A DNA stretch of 64,000 bases, taken from assembly GCF_015832195.1 (NCBI RefSeq), contig NC_052017.1, positions 47,197,652-47,261,651 on the forward strand, written 5' to 3'. The translations under genes and the position numbers were made by a program. Source of the stretch: Motacilla alba alba (lineage: Eukaryota; Chordata; Aves; Passeriformes; Motacillidae). Shown here piece after piece: positions 11,970-25,800 of this stretch (position 1 is its first letter; every line of letters begins with the position of its first letter). The notes beneath the pieces were generated by a model. The model saw only the letters and a program-made list of their open reading frames with translations. It was not told where the DNA came from and did not search any database.

Positions 11970-14026
11970 GGCAGAAACTGTGTGTTATTTCAGCCAAATG
12001 GTAAGTCATAGAGATCAGTATAATGCCAATTTAAAAAATGCTGAAAATTCTGCATAGGCCTTCCTACTTTCCCTCCCATGAGATCACTCTTATTTTTATT
12101 ACTAGCAATAAAAAAAAATAAATATAGATTCCTTTTATAAACTCTTTGGTCTTTCAATATTTACAGTGTGTGAATTACATTTTCTTTTTCTTGCTTTATA
12201 AGGCATTATGAGGATTTTTTTTTCCTTCTAAGGAAGGCTGAGAGTCTGTTCCAGTCACACAACTATTCTGATACATCAAGTAAAAAACCCCATGGCATTA
12301 ACAGTCTTCTGCTATATCAGAAGGCCTATCTGTACAGACATGATTTTCTGAAACACAAGTTCTAGGCTCAGCTACAGAATGCAGCTTTGAATAAGAGAAC
12401 TGTGTTATCACAGCTGGGGTAGCAACACATGACTCCTCCTTTCACCTTGGTTCCTGAACATATTTTTAATCAGTAATTATATATATAGTATACCTAGGAC
12501 AGTATATCTAGGACTCAGCAGCATTGCTCATTTTCTGCCCCATTTTAGGGCATTGCATTCTGAGGTGGAGTGGAAGCAGCACACCCTTACCCTTTAGACA
12601 GTCTGTACACCCAAGCAGGTGTACAGATGGACTGCACAGTCAGCTCCTCTTAACTAGGCCTGGACTGGCTTTTGAACAAAAAGTTTAGCATTAGGAGTGC
12701 TGTGGAAATAAACTTTCTGAAAAGTCTCAGAAAAAAAAAAAAAGCTGCCTGCACACATCCACCCCACTCTTTGGTGACACAAATGCCCAGTCTGAGAAAT
12801 GATTGGACATCATGGATAATTATAGAATGGAATCAGCATTTTCTTGTTCTTCATGACTTGTCTTGCAGTCTTTTCTATAACTTATAGGTCACCCATATCA
12901 TAAAAACAAACATAAAACTATTTTTTTTCCTTTTTCAGTTAACAAGACTCATAGCAGTGCTGTGGAAGCAAGAATGAGCCTGAAGGAAAAACAAGATAAG
13001 CCATCTCAATCAACAAGATCAAGATACATGTGGACAGTTTCTGAGACGTTGCATCTCTTCTGATATAAATATATTCATATTGACAAGGTGCACTCTCAGC
13101 TTCACTAGATCCCATGCACCCTACCACCTACCCCAACAGCTTTGTGCTTGCACACACCATGCCCACAGTTCTCTATTCTCTAACACATTCTAATTTTCTT
13201 CAGTATTCAGGAATATAACATATGGAAAACTAACAGGAAACACTGTTATTTCTTGTCAACTTTTTATACTACCACTTCTTTTCATCACCTGTGAAATGAA
13301 ACAGAAGTAACTAGAAATCCAGGGATTTACATTCTCTTACTCTGGTCACTGTACTCTACTAGCCATCAGCTTCACTGAAATAATGACTAAATAGCACAAT
13401 AAACAAAGCCAACTATAAATAAAATATAGACCTCTTCCTCAGTGAAAGCTATATAAAAAGATGGAGTCTTGTTTTCCAGAGGCTACCCAGTAAAACTTAA
13501 TTACACACCGAAATTATAACTTAAGAGCCGCTTCTAAGATAAAATCCATGTGCAAAGAAAACCTCAGAGCAACTTTGCACAGAGCACGATGGCACTTCTA
13601 ATGAGCACTGCCTGGCCCCTTGGGGAAAATAGAGAATAAAGCTTGAATTAACAAAATTCATCGATTTCTAGCACAGCTGCAGCACACCGTGAACAGAGGC
13701 GCCACTCAGCCTGGGCTTACAGATGTAGGGCTGTTCCCAGCTGCACCAACCAGGGCAGCTGGCACAGCACACAGAGGGGATCCCTGCAGAGCACCAGCAG
13801 CCACCCCACAGGGTATGTCCCATTCCTGCCCTCCCAGAGTCTCAGTGCCAGTCCCCAGGGTGCAATACAAGAAGAGAGACAGCCGCCACCCTCACACTGT
13901 TTCGCAGCACATCTGCTCTCAGGTCATGGCTCAGTGACACACTTAGGGTCTATTGCCACAAAAAAGGGCCTTTTCTGCATCCACTCATGACCAGTTCCTC
14001 TCTTGTTCTTCAAGTCCCTAACTGAG

Positions 14027-14058
14027 TAGAAAACTAATTTTAGAGAGTTAGTTTTCTA
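14027..14058. repeat. Inverted repeat, 11-base arms
   Basis: Perfect arms TAGAAAACTAA (14027-14037) and TTAGTTTTCTA (14048-14058) around a 10-base loop. No transposon was recognised around it. Confidence 0.8.
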
Positions 14059-17000
14059 ACAGAATCATGTACTTTGCCAAAAGTTAATAGGCTGCATTGG
14101 CTTTGTGAAGCACACAGACACTGGAACCAACTCCTGGAACCAGCTCCTGGGAAAAAAAGCAGGACTGGGCTGAAGAGCAGGGGTTAACACACAGAAAATG
14201 GGAGAAGAAGGCAAGCAGCTGGAGCATCTCTCAGCAGCACCACGACATTAGGTTTGTCTCAGCTGCATGGGTGACTCATAGCCCATTCAAACAAGGCTGG
14301 CTCTACAGAAGCAGCACCGAAGTGGCTAAGGTAACTCCATAGTGAAGATATACCTTAAATGCATCTTTATAAAATACATCGTCTTCTAAAACTGGGCTAT
14401 GAAAGAAGTTTCTGCCCCAGCCCAAAATTTCTGGCTCCTCATTCCTCCTCTAATACCTGCCCCCGGCCCTTTATAATGCTAGTGTAATTGTTTGGACACT
14501 GTGGACACCAAGAGAGCAGTTCACCTATGGACACAGAGAAAAGCTTTATGTTCTAAGCATTTTGGTGACCTTGTCAGCCACACAGCCCACAAGGCAATGT
14601 TGCTGAGGGTGCTGAGCCCAGGTTGGGAGCAATGGCAAGGAGGCCTTCAATTTGATTTATCTGTTCAGTGAGCATCTTGTGTGAGACCTCTTACTAACAG
14701 TAGTGCAGAGAGTCCAAGCAATAGCAAGAACAGACCATAAGAGGACAACTGACTGATTCCAGCTGCCTTTCTTTGACAGCCTAGGGTGCTGAATGAAAAA
14801 AAAAGTTTCTTTTCTTTCTTTTGAGGAAGTAGTCGGTCTGTTTGCTTAGTGTGCTGACACAGCAATGAGTGACAGACCCTGATGTGAGGGAACAGATTCA
14901 GTACCTTGAAGTGAGATGAGAAAGGAAAGCAGAAGCACCATGTTAGGCTTAGGCTGCTGTGCCTCTGTATGTTTGCTCCTTTCATCAAATCCCAAGTTCT
15001 GTTAAATATGCACTCATCAGCCAGTGATGTACAGTATAAAAGCAGAAGGGAATGTACAGCATAGCACAGATGTCTCTGCTTTACAACTCCCTTTGCAAAA
15101 CCAGACTTGGAAAAACCTGACCTGCTCACACCCTCAGGAGCTGAAGAATGTCTAGGCTGCTGAAGATGAAAGACTGCAGTGAGTACTAAGAGCTCATCAA
15201 CACGTGAAGCTGCTGGAAACTCTTACAGTCTGAGTCTTTGTGCAGTGCCCCAACTCAAGAGCATTTCTCCCCACAGACAGAAATACTGATAAATACATTA
15301 GACAGGTAGATCCATCAATACATGTTTGATGACACATTACATCAGCTAAAAAGAAAAAAAAATTAAATCCCTCAAAATGCAAAAACTTATAGCAATAAAA
15401 TAATAAAAAAGAAAAAGGCAGTAAACTCTGCTCATATGTCCAGTTTACAAGCCTGCTGTGTGGTTTGAAAACTTATGCCATCGGTCAGGACTTATTACAG
15501 GGTATAATTTGCTAGTTCTTTCAACAGCAGTGCTGTCGTTAGTAGTTTCCCTCCCAAACAGTTATTTTTAATCCAGACCAGTCTGCTACAGCTTGGGTCA
15601 TCCAACAGCTACAAAACAGCAGTACAAACACATCTGAAGGGTGAGGAGGGCACTGGCTTTAGTCTTAGCACAGCCAAAATAAAAGATTATTAAAAAATGT
15701 GAATGTTCCCTGTCTGTTTCAACAGAAAATAAAATGCTTTCACTTAAATACCTTTTGCAGTGGAGTAAGTTAAACCATTAGACCTAAATAATGTCACAAC
15801 AAAATAAACCACAAGGGTGGGAACTGTTAATTTTGCTGTGTTCTGATCTTCACAGGCATATGTGAGCCTGTCCATTTATAATGCCTTTCATTAGTACAGC
15901 AACTGCATACATGTGTTTATATTAACTTAAACTTGTCTTTGCTTTTAAACTTAATTTGGTCCATAAACAACAAATACCACATGAATAAAAGAGAAGTTGA
16001 ACAATTTGGTAACTAGAAGCATTTAATTTTAAAGCGGCATAACATGTGATGTGTGCCACAGATCAAATCTCTGCAAAAAATAAAGACTATAACCCCAAAA
16101 TGCTGAAGATTAAACCACGAGCTTTTGGAAATCTAGTATATAGCTGTAGTAAGACAATAAGGATTCAGAGTTCCATAAGCCATTAACCACACAATGGGTA
16201 GGAATCTGGGAGAGATTGTTTTTACACTGCTCAATCTACGGACTACTGGATTTTATAAAGTTGTTAATTTTTCTGTGGAAAATACACAGTACATCTCGTA
16301 CAAGACCCTCAGATAACATTTGTGTTTGACTTCAAAGACCACTTGCTACTTTTGCTTTACTTCCTAATAGTATTTACCTCCTTGAAGCCAAGGGAACACG
16401 AGCACATTTGTGAGGGGAATTGAACTGATTTCAGTTTTCTTTCTCTCAGGAGATGGTGTGGGTATTGTTGACTTCTTCCTGTGTAGTAGAGCTTGACACT
16501 GAGTGCAAACCTCTTACTTGAAATCAAATGCTTACTGTTAGAGCATCATTTAATAGTGGAACAATCTAGTTGATACTTTTCTGCTGCACACTCCACATTA
16601 AGCCAATGGACACTTACTCAGGACTTTCGGTCCTGAATTTCACCCATGATGAAATTTAGTAAGGCATTCTGGTAAAGAATGAGTGTATTTTTAGAGGTCA
16701 GCTTTCATTTTTATGTCAAAAAACCTAACTGGTATTAGAAAAATCCCATTCAATACCAAAACAATAAAAAACGGAAATAAAGAATTTTTTACATTTGGGT
16801 TTTACCACACATGTTCTCAGTAACGTGAAATTTAATACACAGTTTTTAAGTGATATCACTTAAATATCAGCCTTTAAATACACTTTCAATGGCTTATTGA
16901 AATTCCAGTGAATAGAGAAGAAACTAAGACCCCAGTCTCCCCAAACTTTATGGCATAGGCAATAATTGTGACTTTCTTCTTTGCTCATCCCCACTCCTGA

Positions 17001-17167
17001 CCAGCTCATTGTTAGAGGAAATTTTAAAAAAACCCAGTATCTCATTGACAATTAACATACTATCCAAGAAGTCTAGACCTCTTGAGATATTCAATTTATC
17101 CACTCAGAAAGAGAGCATGAAATCACCCCACACAGAAGGAACGCCAGAGTTTAAGCAGAATACTCAC

Positions 17168-17337
17168 TCTGTGCCACTTTCAACCATTTGCGTTAGGAGG
17201 GAAATGCCATCCAGGTTTATAAATTCTTGGGCAAATGTAACATCCCGTGAGTAGTTGGCTAAGTCTTTCAGTGCTTCTAACTTTGCATCCATACTAGAAG
17301 ACTGGATCCTCTCATGGAGCTGCTGTGCATTTTGAGC
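17168..17337 (-). CDS. ELMO1: ELMO1 exon 6 (residues 82-137 plus two bases of 138)
   Basis: A 170-base exon reading [48 protein letters not shown] and TQMVESGT, then GA of a split codon. It begins the armadillo-like helical region that follows the Ras-binding domain and that, in the family, contributes to the autoinhibitory (EID) module. The acceptor is CTCTCATAG after a T-rich tract (complement of 17338-17360); the donor is GTGAGT (complement of 17162-17167). The one clear departure from the mammalian sequence as I remember it is Asn-Tyr in place of Ser-Leu in LANYSRDV. The next exon supplies A to complete Glu138. Confidence 0.97.
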
Positions 17338-20300
17338 CTATGAGAGAAAAAAAACACAGACAAAAAAAGCAACAAAACAGCTTTCATTACAATGAAAATC
17401 ATGAGTAAAATGTCAGTGTAAGCAGGAACAATGGCCATGTTTAATATTAATGATATTTAACTTCCATGCTCAGAAAAGATTAAGAAGTTCAAATAAAAAT
17501 GACTCTTGTAGAAGTATATTACTTGTGTATTACTCCATTATTACCTATTCTTATTTGGACTCTTGCAGAATCATTAGCTGAGCAATGGGTACATGTCCCA
17601 TTGTCTCAGGCAAAATGTGAGCATTACAAATAACACAGCCTTTGGCTTGAAGAACTTATGTGTCACATCAATAAAGAAGATATGAAAATGAAACAAACTG
17701 CATCAGACAATCTCAGTAAAATAATAGTGGCACTTCTTTTCCTGTCAATGCTTACTCAGGTTACACACTTCTGATCACCTTCAGCAGCAAAGACCACATT
17801 CTGTCCTAACCATGTTACATCAAGAGAGACCAACTTCAGACCTTCTGCTCCTTCCTACACCTCTTCTTTTTTTTCACAGTCAGTTCAAACACTCATATAC
17901 CCTTTCAACAAGGAGTGCAGAATAATTACTTCCCACATAACACTATGATATTATCTGTCAGACATCTTTTTGCGTGTTCAATATCCTCATGTTATGCTAT
18001 TCTGGCCATTAATGTTTCAAAGAGAGGATGAGTTAGTGAAATTCAAAATGGATACTGATGATAAAAAGCTAAAGAAATACTTAAATGATGCATATTAAAT
18101 TTCCTCTCTCTTTAGCTGTACAAATACTTTAAAATACATCTCATGTTTTCAATTTGATGCTTTCACTTACCTGAACAGAATACCCAAAAGCTTCAATTAA
18201 TAGCTAGCTAGGTCATACTTTACTTAGAAAAACAATCCTTCTCCCTACATATAGAGATATTTGCAAAATTCTGTTTCCTAAAATTTATTTCTTACCTGCA
18301 CCCAAGGAAAGGTGAATGAGAGGCTATGTGTCATTAGGGAAACAAATTAAACGTAAATTCTGTTGAGAGTTATTTTCTCTGAGATGATGTTTATTCTTTC
18401 TCAGCTGGAGAAGAAATAGAGAAGAAAGGGCTCTGCTGATAGACAATTCTTTTCTGTTCGAGTAATGAATGTGCTCTTCACAGAGATGGTCATCTCTGAA
18501 GATAAAGATTCTGAGAAAGCAGTCATTTTTAGTGCAAGTGAACATTTTAACAAGGAGCCCAGAAAAATAACCAGCTTAGTGTTGTTACAGATTCAGCTGC
18601 CTAGCTACATGACTTTGATTGCTACAAAAATATGAATAAATTAAATGTCCCAGTCTCCTCCAATATCAGCAAGATTGGTTACTTCTTGTTTTTACAATGG
18701 TGGTGGTAAATGCATAGTCTCCAGTCAACATTTGACCAGAAGAAAATGCACTAAGGAGTGTGTATATGAGAGAAATGACTTCTAGATAGTGCGGCTGTAG
18801 TTAAAATAGTATTGAAAAGAAACGGAATATCTTTAGTCCTGAGCTTTTTTTGTGCTTTAAGTATAGGGTGATGCAGCCATAGCAGTTCCATTACCTATAA
18901 AAAGGCAGAATCCTGTAATCCAAAAGATCTTTCTGCCACTGAAGGTTACCCACTCTATCAATGGACTTGAGTTGTAATGGGGAAACAATGTTTTATACTG
19001 TCTCTCCATAATGGCCATGGCTGTCCAAATAGAAACTAAAAGACTATTGTCTCAAGCTTAAGTAGGTGATAAGGTTAATAATTTGCTGAAGCCCACGGAA
19101 GAAGTAAAAATAAATACCACTTACTTTCAACTTCGAGGATAACTACTGAATATTTCCCTTGGCCCTTTCTTTTAATCAGAAGGGGTGAAAAAAGCTTTGC
19201 TAAAGTACTCTTCTATAATCAGCTACAAAAAAATCACCACTATTATTACCTGAACCAGAAAACAGCCAACTTCTACCTTATCAAAGTATATCCTTCATGT
19301 AGCCATTCCTAACGCCAAACTCCCCACTATAAGGAAGACTCAGTGATGCAAAATATCTTCAAAACATTACTGTTTCACTGAATACATGCAATGTCTGAAT
19401 TCTTGCCCACCTCAGGAAAGAAACACTCTGAAAAAACTTCAATACTGCCATGGCAGCTGCATTCCCTAAACTTTGGAAATGATTGCTCAGATTTAACCTT
19501 AAACCTATTAAATCTGTGCACATGGCTTTTTCCAACCTGCCATACTTCTTGAAAGTTACCACTCTCACTATCTGCCCACTGAAGGAAGTTCTACTGAACT
19601 GGAAGTTCTTCCAGCTTTCCACAGGAACCCAGTCCTCTAAAAGCACCTGGATTCAGTGAAAATGGATCAAATGGGAAAAGTGAACAACAAAACAACTGGT
19701 TCACAGTGACTGAGCAGCTCTCTTGAGCTGCTCTACCAAGAAGTCTGAGTGGGCAAACCTTGGGCAGCAGAGCTGTGGCCAAACAGATGGAGACTGTAAT
19801 TGCCTGTGTATCACGATAGCAAGCAAGAAAAACATGTGAGCAGAGCCAGGAGACCATCCTCCTGCAAAACTCTTCACAACACACTGCGCTGTGTAAACAA
19901 TGCTTAGTCTTCATACGTATTGACAACAGATAATTTATGGTCAGGTTCAGCCTTCCTCTTGAGGAGAGAGAACTGCCCCCAGCAGGAACACCTGAGGCTG
20001 GTGAACTGCTGCTGTCAGCCAGTCTGACTTCCATTACACATGTATCCACACCAAGCATGGAAAGAGCTAACCCTCCCTCTCACCAAACCCGAGAACACCA
20101 GGACACAGGTGTACATTAGCAGCTCACCAACACTGCACAACACCAGCATGAGCAGGACCAACCTATCAACTGAGATACGTTAATCCTCTTTCCTCTGCAG
20201 TCAGTGAGAGCTTTGAATTCACCAGACTAAAACCAAAATATTATCTCAGATAAGAGACAGCTCGGAACCCTCTACAGAGCACAAAAATCCACGCTACAAA

Positions 20301-20699
20301 AGTGGTTCAGAGACACTTTAAGCACATAAAAGAGTGCTTACTAACATCATAGGCTTTATCTGACTATGCCAAGGTTCCACCGGCAAAGTTTACACACAGT
20401 TGCAGTTTTCTTACATTAAACAAGTTTTGCAAGACACTGCATCCAATAAACCTTGCTCCTTCTACTCTCAGATCAGTAAAGAACAGACAAATGGCAGAGG
20501 AGATCTTGATTAAGGGGGTAAACATATATTTGTCTCAGCAAGAGTGCTGGCACATGTCTCACTGGCAACATGGACAAAAGTCATATTGTCTGTTGTCATC
20601 CCAAATGCCTGACGTGTGAAAATATTGCCTTGGTTAACACCATGCAATTCTCACAAGCCTTCTAATTCTTGTTGCCATAGCACTCATACATGCTTATGC

Positions 20700-20892
20700 A
20701 ATATACAGCTCATTTATGACTGCATTAAAAAATGAAACCCGGATGAAATATGCTCCGAGTGCTTACCAGGGAGCTATTTTAGTGATTTGCAAGCCATCAG
20801 TGGATGGACAGAAAGCACAGCTCATTAAAGCAATAGAAGAGCTGGCTGCCATGTCGGCATTCTTACTGAAATATCATTCAGGTAGGAGTAAA
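20700..20892. promoter_or_regulatory. Candidate conserved non-coding element
   Basis: A stretch of balanced composition and high complexity in an otherwise AT-rich intron. It carries an open plus-strand frame of about 59 codons ending at a consensus-like donor, CAG then GTAGGA (donor at 20882). I recognise no protein in it. A conserved element or an exon of an antisense RNA are both possible; neither can be shown from one sequence. Confidence 0.25.
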
Positions 20893-20992
20893 TATATATA
20901 TATATAAACCTTTGCAACTGAGAATCATTAGAGGGAATTAACAGAAAAACGGTTGCTCAAGGAAATGAAAGGCAGAATTAACTGCTCTCCTC

Positions 20993-21088
20993 GGAAGGAA
21001 GGAAGGAAGGAAGGAAGGAAGGAAGGAAGGAAGGAAGGAAGGAAGGAAGGAAGGAAGGAAGGAAGGAAGGAAGGAAGGAAGGAAGGAA
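20993..21088 (+). repeat. (GGAA)24 microsatellite
   Basis: Twenty-four perfect GGAA units, 96 bases without interruption, in ELMO1 intron 5. On the ELMO1 sense strand it is a TTCC tract. Perfect arrays of this length are normally highly variable in length. Both strands give open frames (KEGR and LPSF repeats) that are by-products of the repeat, not genes. Confidence 0.99.
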
Positions 21089-22821
21089 GATGGGAAGTTT
21101 GTAAAACATGTGCCGTTGAAGTCCCAGCATTTCAAAAGGCTGTCAAGTGGCATAAGCCGCATGTCTAGTCTTAAATTATTTGCTCCAAGGACATCCAGAA
21201 AGGTTGCCCTTAGGGAGTAGCAGTGCTTAAAAGGAGCAGCTTGATGAGATTGTCAGCTTAAAGAGAAAACTAATGACCTAAATCCAGGATGTGACTGTCT
21301 TAGAGACTCAAATAGCCATTTGGAGGTTAAGAATCCCAAGATCATCCTAACAAGGGATTCTACTGATCAAACTACCATTTCTTTGCCACTGAATACTTTG
21401 TGCAAAAACTTTGAAAGCAACTTATTAACCAGACATACACAGGGCTTCTGTACAGAATACAAAATACAGTGAATAGGGACAAGAGAGAGAACACAGATCC
21501 AAATGCAACCACTATCAAACATGAATGTGCCATGGAAGAAAGTTGAACCATCAATTTAAATTGCTGGTTTTCCATTATGTAATCAGTTGTCTTCTTTATC
21601 CTTTACAAAAAGCAAATAAAATAAGAGTATTTTTATCTACCCTGTAGATTAAGTCACATCAGTCAATATATTGCTAGAAAAAGAGCACAGAGACCATCAG
21701 TAACTACCAAATACAGCTTTGTCCTTACTAAACGCATGCATTCCTGTGCTTTAATTTAAATCATTCAGTGTCGAAACACCATGGTGGCTTAAAGTGCTGC
21801 CTTTTCCTGGATTGTTATTGCCATTTCACCTACAACTGCATATATGTCAGAGAGCAATGGAGGAGTGGACACATTATATAACCATCATTTTACACATACA
21901 CATTCAGCAGACCCACCAAGGCTGACTAGCATCTGCTGCCAGGTAAGCAATGAGAATCTATTTTAATCAATACATGCATTAATGGTTAACATTTTTTGCA
22001 TGAACTCTGAAGCACAGTTTGTACATCTGAAGCCCTGTACAGATGTGATACACAGAGAGGTCCTGTGGAATCATTACAGGCAATTAAGGAGGCAGAAACA
22101 GGGAAATGGTTATCTCTAGGGTCTTGCACTAAATCAATGACAAAAGCATTACAGATGCATAACCAAATGTATTACATAAATATGCCTTAAAATAAGGCAT
22201 ATGCAATCACTAGCTACTTCTCAATGCTTTATAAGCATTTTTTCTTCTATCTGCATTTGAAACATTCTCTTCCACTTACTATTCAAAACGTGCCTTTTGA
22301 AACCTGAAAACATCAGATTAAACCTTTCTCTATGAAAAGACAAACTCCAACTCCACTTCTCAAATCTACTGTGAGCAGAAAAATGTAAAGATGGCTAATT
22401 GACCCCCATGGTCAGTGCTTCTGGTATAAGGTTTATTTAGCAACTACTTTACCATTATATGATAAACATAATCACAATTACAGGTTAGAACTGCAAAAAG
22501 TTATGCATTTACAGAACTTCAAATACATGTTCAAGCAATTGTAGATCAAAAATTCTAAACTAGATCTTCAAAATTTTACTTTGAGGATTCAGATGTAAAA
22601 ACAGATATAGGTTAAAAAAACTCTTTATACTTCCTAGCCTGTTTTAATCACATATAAAGAACATGTTCCTCATATCTGTAGAAGCATTCAGAGAAAATAT
22701 TATGGTGACTATCACTGAACACCTTTATTTACATGATTGCTTGTTGTACACGTGCTAATACTCTGCCTACAAATGTCAGGTTTGAGAGTTTGAGAGCTCA
22801 ACTGATCTCAGACCTGGGGAT

Positions 22822-22822
<1 letters not shown>

Positions 22823-22854
<32 letters not shown>
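22823..22854 (+). repeat. Poly-A run, 32 bases
   Basis: Thirty-two consecutive A residues in intron 5, followed by CAAACC. No recognisable retroposon body precedes it. Confidence 0.95.
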
Positions 22855-22855
<1 letters not shown>

Positions 22856-25800
22856 AAACCGTGACAAAAGCAAATTATCAGACCCCACAAATACCACATC
22901 AGAAAAACCCCCTTTACCAGGTTTTAAGGTATATACCTCATAAGCAAAGCATTTTTTGTAAGTGTCCAAGAAGCTGTTTTTAATAAACAGTAAGTGCTCA
23001 AGTAATCTGTTCTGTTTGAAAACCATTAAATTAAATAAACTGCACTAGTTCCCTCAATTTAATTTTCCCAGTATTTTAGCATCTTTTTAAAATGATGAAA
23101 AAACGTCATTTGGAAAACGATTTGCAGGATCTGATTGAAGGAATCCTGCAGTTTCACTCACTAAAAGGTTGGACTTTGCTTGCTGCATTGCAGGACACAA
23201 AAGTCCTTTCGCATCAGCCTCACCCTCAGGAGCAATTACAGCTCATTTATACACCTACCCACCATGCACTGGAATATGGTTATCACAAAAAGAGACAGTA
23301 GCAATACAGCATTTCAATTGTCAACTGCGTTCAAATACAAAGAAATGTTGCATAAGAAACTTTTCATGCGTCCCTTCAGAAATGCAAATGGACAAAGGGG
23401 GAAAACAGGCCACGGAAAACTGCAAAAAACACACAATAGCCCAAAGAATTGGTAAGAAAGATGATAGGAGAGGTTAAAATAAATAAGAAAGATGATATAG
23501 GAACAAAGATAATATGGGAGAAATTCAATCTGCACTCAAGTTACCTAGGAAACAGAGTGTCTGTGTGGTGAGCAGTTTATAGAGGAAAAAAATAGCATTG
23601 TTTAGGAAAAAAACAGTCTTTCAGAGAATCTCACAAACTTAGCAAACAGACCTATGGAAACAAAGAAGCAGTTCAAATTCCCACCAGGCCTAATGACTGG
23701 CGTTTGCAAACTTTTAACTCAAAGAAATTTAAAATAGGCACATTGTAAATCTCTCAAGGCAAGCATTTATAATGGATTTAGCAGCGCACCATAACTGCAG
23801 TTCTGCCCTTGCAGTATTAACAATGGTTTTCAGATAAAGGTCCCTGTATAGGCACACAAAATAATCTGAATTCAAGATTAAAAAAGAAAAAGTATTTAAC
23901 ATTTATATTCATGGAGTTAGATTTCAAATCCTCATTTTAAAAAAGTCAGCCCAAAAATGCTGTTTTACTATTTCTAGCTAAAACTACCTTTCTTTTCTCT
24001 CTATTTTTAATCTTTAATAGTACTGACTCTGGGTACATGAGCAATAAATAATTTGAGGCTTATGACAACAAAATTCAAAAAGATTGCATCTCATCCTTAT
24101 CACCCAAATTTCTATGACTTGGGACATGCAACCCTAAAGGGTATAGCCAGACTACTGGCTGTCATGGTTATAAGCTGCATAAAAATTAAGGACTGGAAAA
24201 GCATTTTAAGCTCGTTCAGCCTTCAGAACTGGTCAACACAACTCGGCTCAGCTCTTCAAGGAAAAATGTTTCCTCAAAAGGCTTGCAAAGTTCAGGACAA
24301 TTTTTTTTCCCACAACAAAACTGCATAATCCTTATGTGGCTTCTCTTCATTTCTCTCAATCTTTCTCTCCTTTCCTAAATCATCTACCTTTTCATAAAGC
24401 TTTTTTTTTTTTTTTTTGAGTATGATTTTGGTATTTTGGGGCAAGAGGAAAGATTCAGCTTTATCCTGTTGTAGGATAGAAAAAATAGAGGGGGTGGGGG
24501 GAATTCAGAATCTTGATGTTTGCACATGATGAGAAAAACATTTCTCACCCAGCACTAACAGCTAGGAAAGCATCTTTCCCATTTTGTAGGAATGTATCAT
24601 GCAGCCTGTTCTTCACATTATCTCTTTCAACTAGTGTTGCTCTCATACAGAATTTCAGAGGAAATATGGAAACAGATTGCATGTTAGCTTTTCAGGGTAA
24701 ATGACAACCATTATGTGGGTCACCAGTTTAAGAACCACAGCTTGGAGGCCTTTATCTAATTTAGGTATGGCTATGATGACGACTTTGACAGTACCTTAAA
24801 AAGCAAAGGGACTATTGTAGTGTGAGGACATGCAGAACTTCAATTTTTACCTGTTTAAAGAATATAAATATTTGCTAATCTGACAAAAACCAATCTGTTC
24901 CTCCTTTCAAGATACCTCTCTGATTCTGGGAAAAGTTAATGCAAAATTTTCAAACATCAGGAAGTATGAAAAACGCACTGGTTCACACATAAATATCACT
25001 ACTGGAGAACAGAAAGACCAGCCTTCTATCTTAAAACAGGATGGCTGAGTCACTCATAACTGCAGACCAGTGCCTGAGCACTCCATAATTTGTTAGGTAA
25101 CAGGCAATATGTCAATATCGTAAGGACTCCTGACTTGATTAACTGACCCTAAGGCAAATCCCCAAAGAAACAGAACAAGCAGATGATAGTCCTAGAATGA
25201 TAGGTAGTTGCAAAGCCCCACCTTCCTGACCATTGGTAGTAGCAGATAGTGTTGTACATCCAAGATTTGTCTTTTGTGTTTATAGGTCCCATTTCTAATT
25301 GCACAAGTGATCATAAAGCCAGCCAGCCATCTCCACAGATCAGTCACAGCACAGCTTCTCTTCAGTGAGGTTTCACAGTGCAACTGGTTGTGGATTTTGA
25401 GATGGGAGAATTCCATGAGTTGTCCTATGCGGTTATTCAAAGTTGTAGTTGGCACATGTGCAATGTGTCCACATGACACACTGCATTTGGAGTACATTGG
25501 TTCTTGATGAACCACAGATCCTGTTTTGATTTCAGGAGATCCCAAGTCTGGACAGTACTGGAGGGGATATTTGTTAATAAGAAGTCAAAAAGGTTAGAAG
25601 GAGCTGGTTCTGGGGCTGCCTGTTTCTGAGGAATTTCCATCAAAAGGGGTTTATTCTACCAAAAATGGTTTTTCCTTGCACAAGGCTGTTTTGGTGATAT
25701 ATGCCAAGAGACATTGGAAGACTCTGGAAATACACAGATCCTGACAGAGCTATGGGCTTAAACTACTGGTTTTTTGGTGGGTTTTTTTTATGTTTATAAA

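Larger units (their letters stand above)
6315..17167 (-). other. ELMO1 intron 6
   Basis: A 10.85 kb intron. It holds the tRNA-Ile/CR1 SINE at 10203-10348, a 29-base T run at 11941-11969, a cluster of transcription-factor-like motifs at 10800-10930, a GC-richer patch around 13680-13930 and an 11-base inverted repeat at 14027-14058. No further exon, RNA gene or long repeat was recognised in the rest. Confidence 0.85.

Noticed and set aside
12325..12365. A stretch resembling the complement of the ELMO1 YQKLQKIMKP exon (ACATGATTTTCTG)
   Set aside because: The similarity covers only about a dozen bases with no splice sites; the true exon is at 6279-6314 with correct phase.
14665..15129. A 154-codon minus-strand open frame in intron 6
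   Set aside because: No recognisable domain, no splice continuity with ELMO1, and composition like the surrounding intron.
19591..20058. A 155-codon minus-strand open frame in intron 5
   Set aside because: It could not be joined to ELMO1, which runs directly from exon 5 to exon 6, and no family was recognised.
20938..21168. Open frames with KEGR or LPSF repeats on the two strands
   Set aside because: They are translations of the GGAA microsatellite in either direction.
25192..25643. Overlapping minus-strand frames that hinted at an old transposon
   Set aside because: No conserved transposase motif or terminal repeat could be seen.
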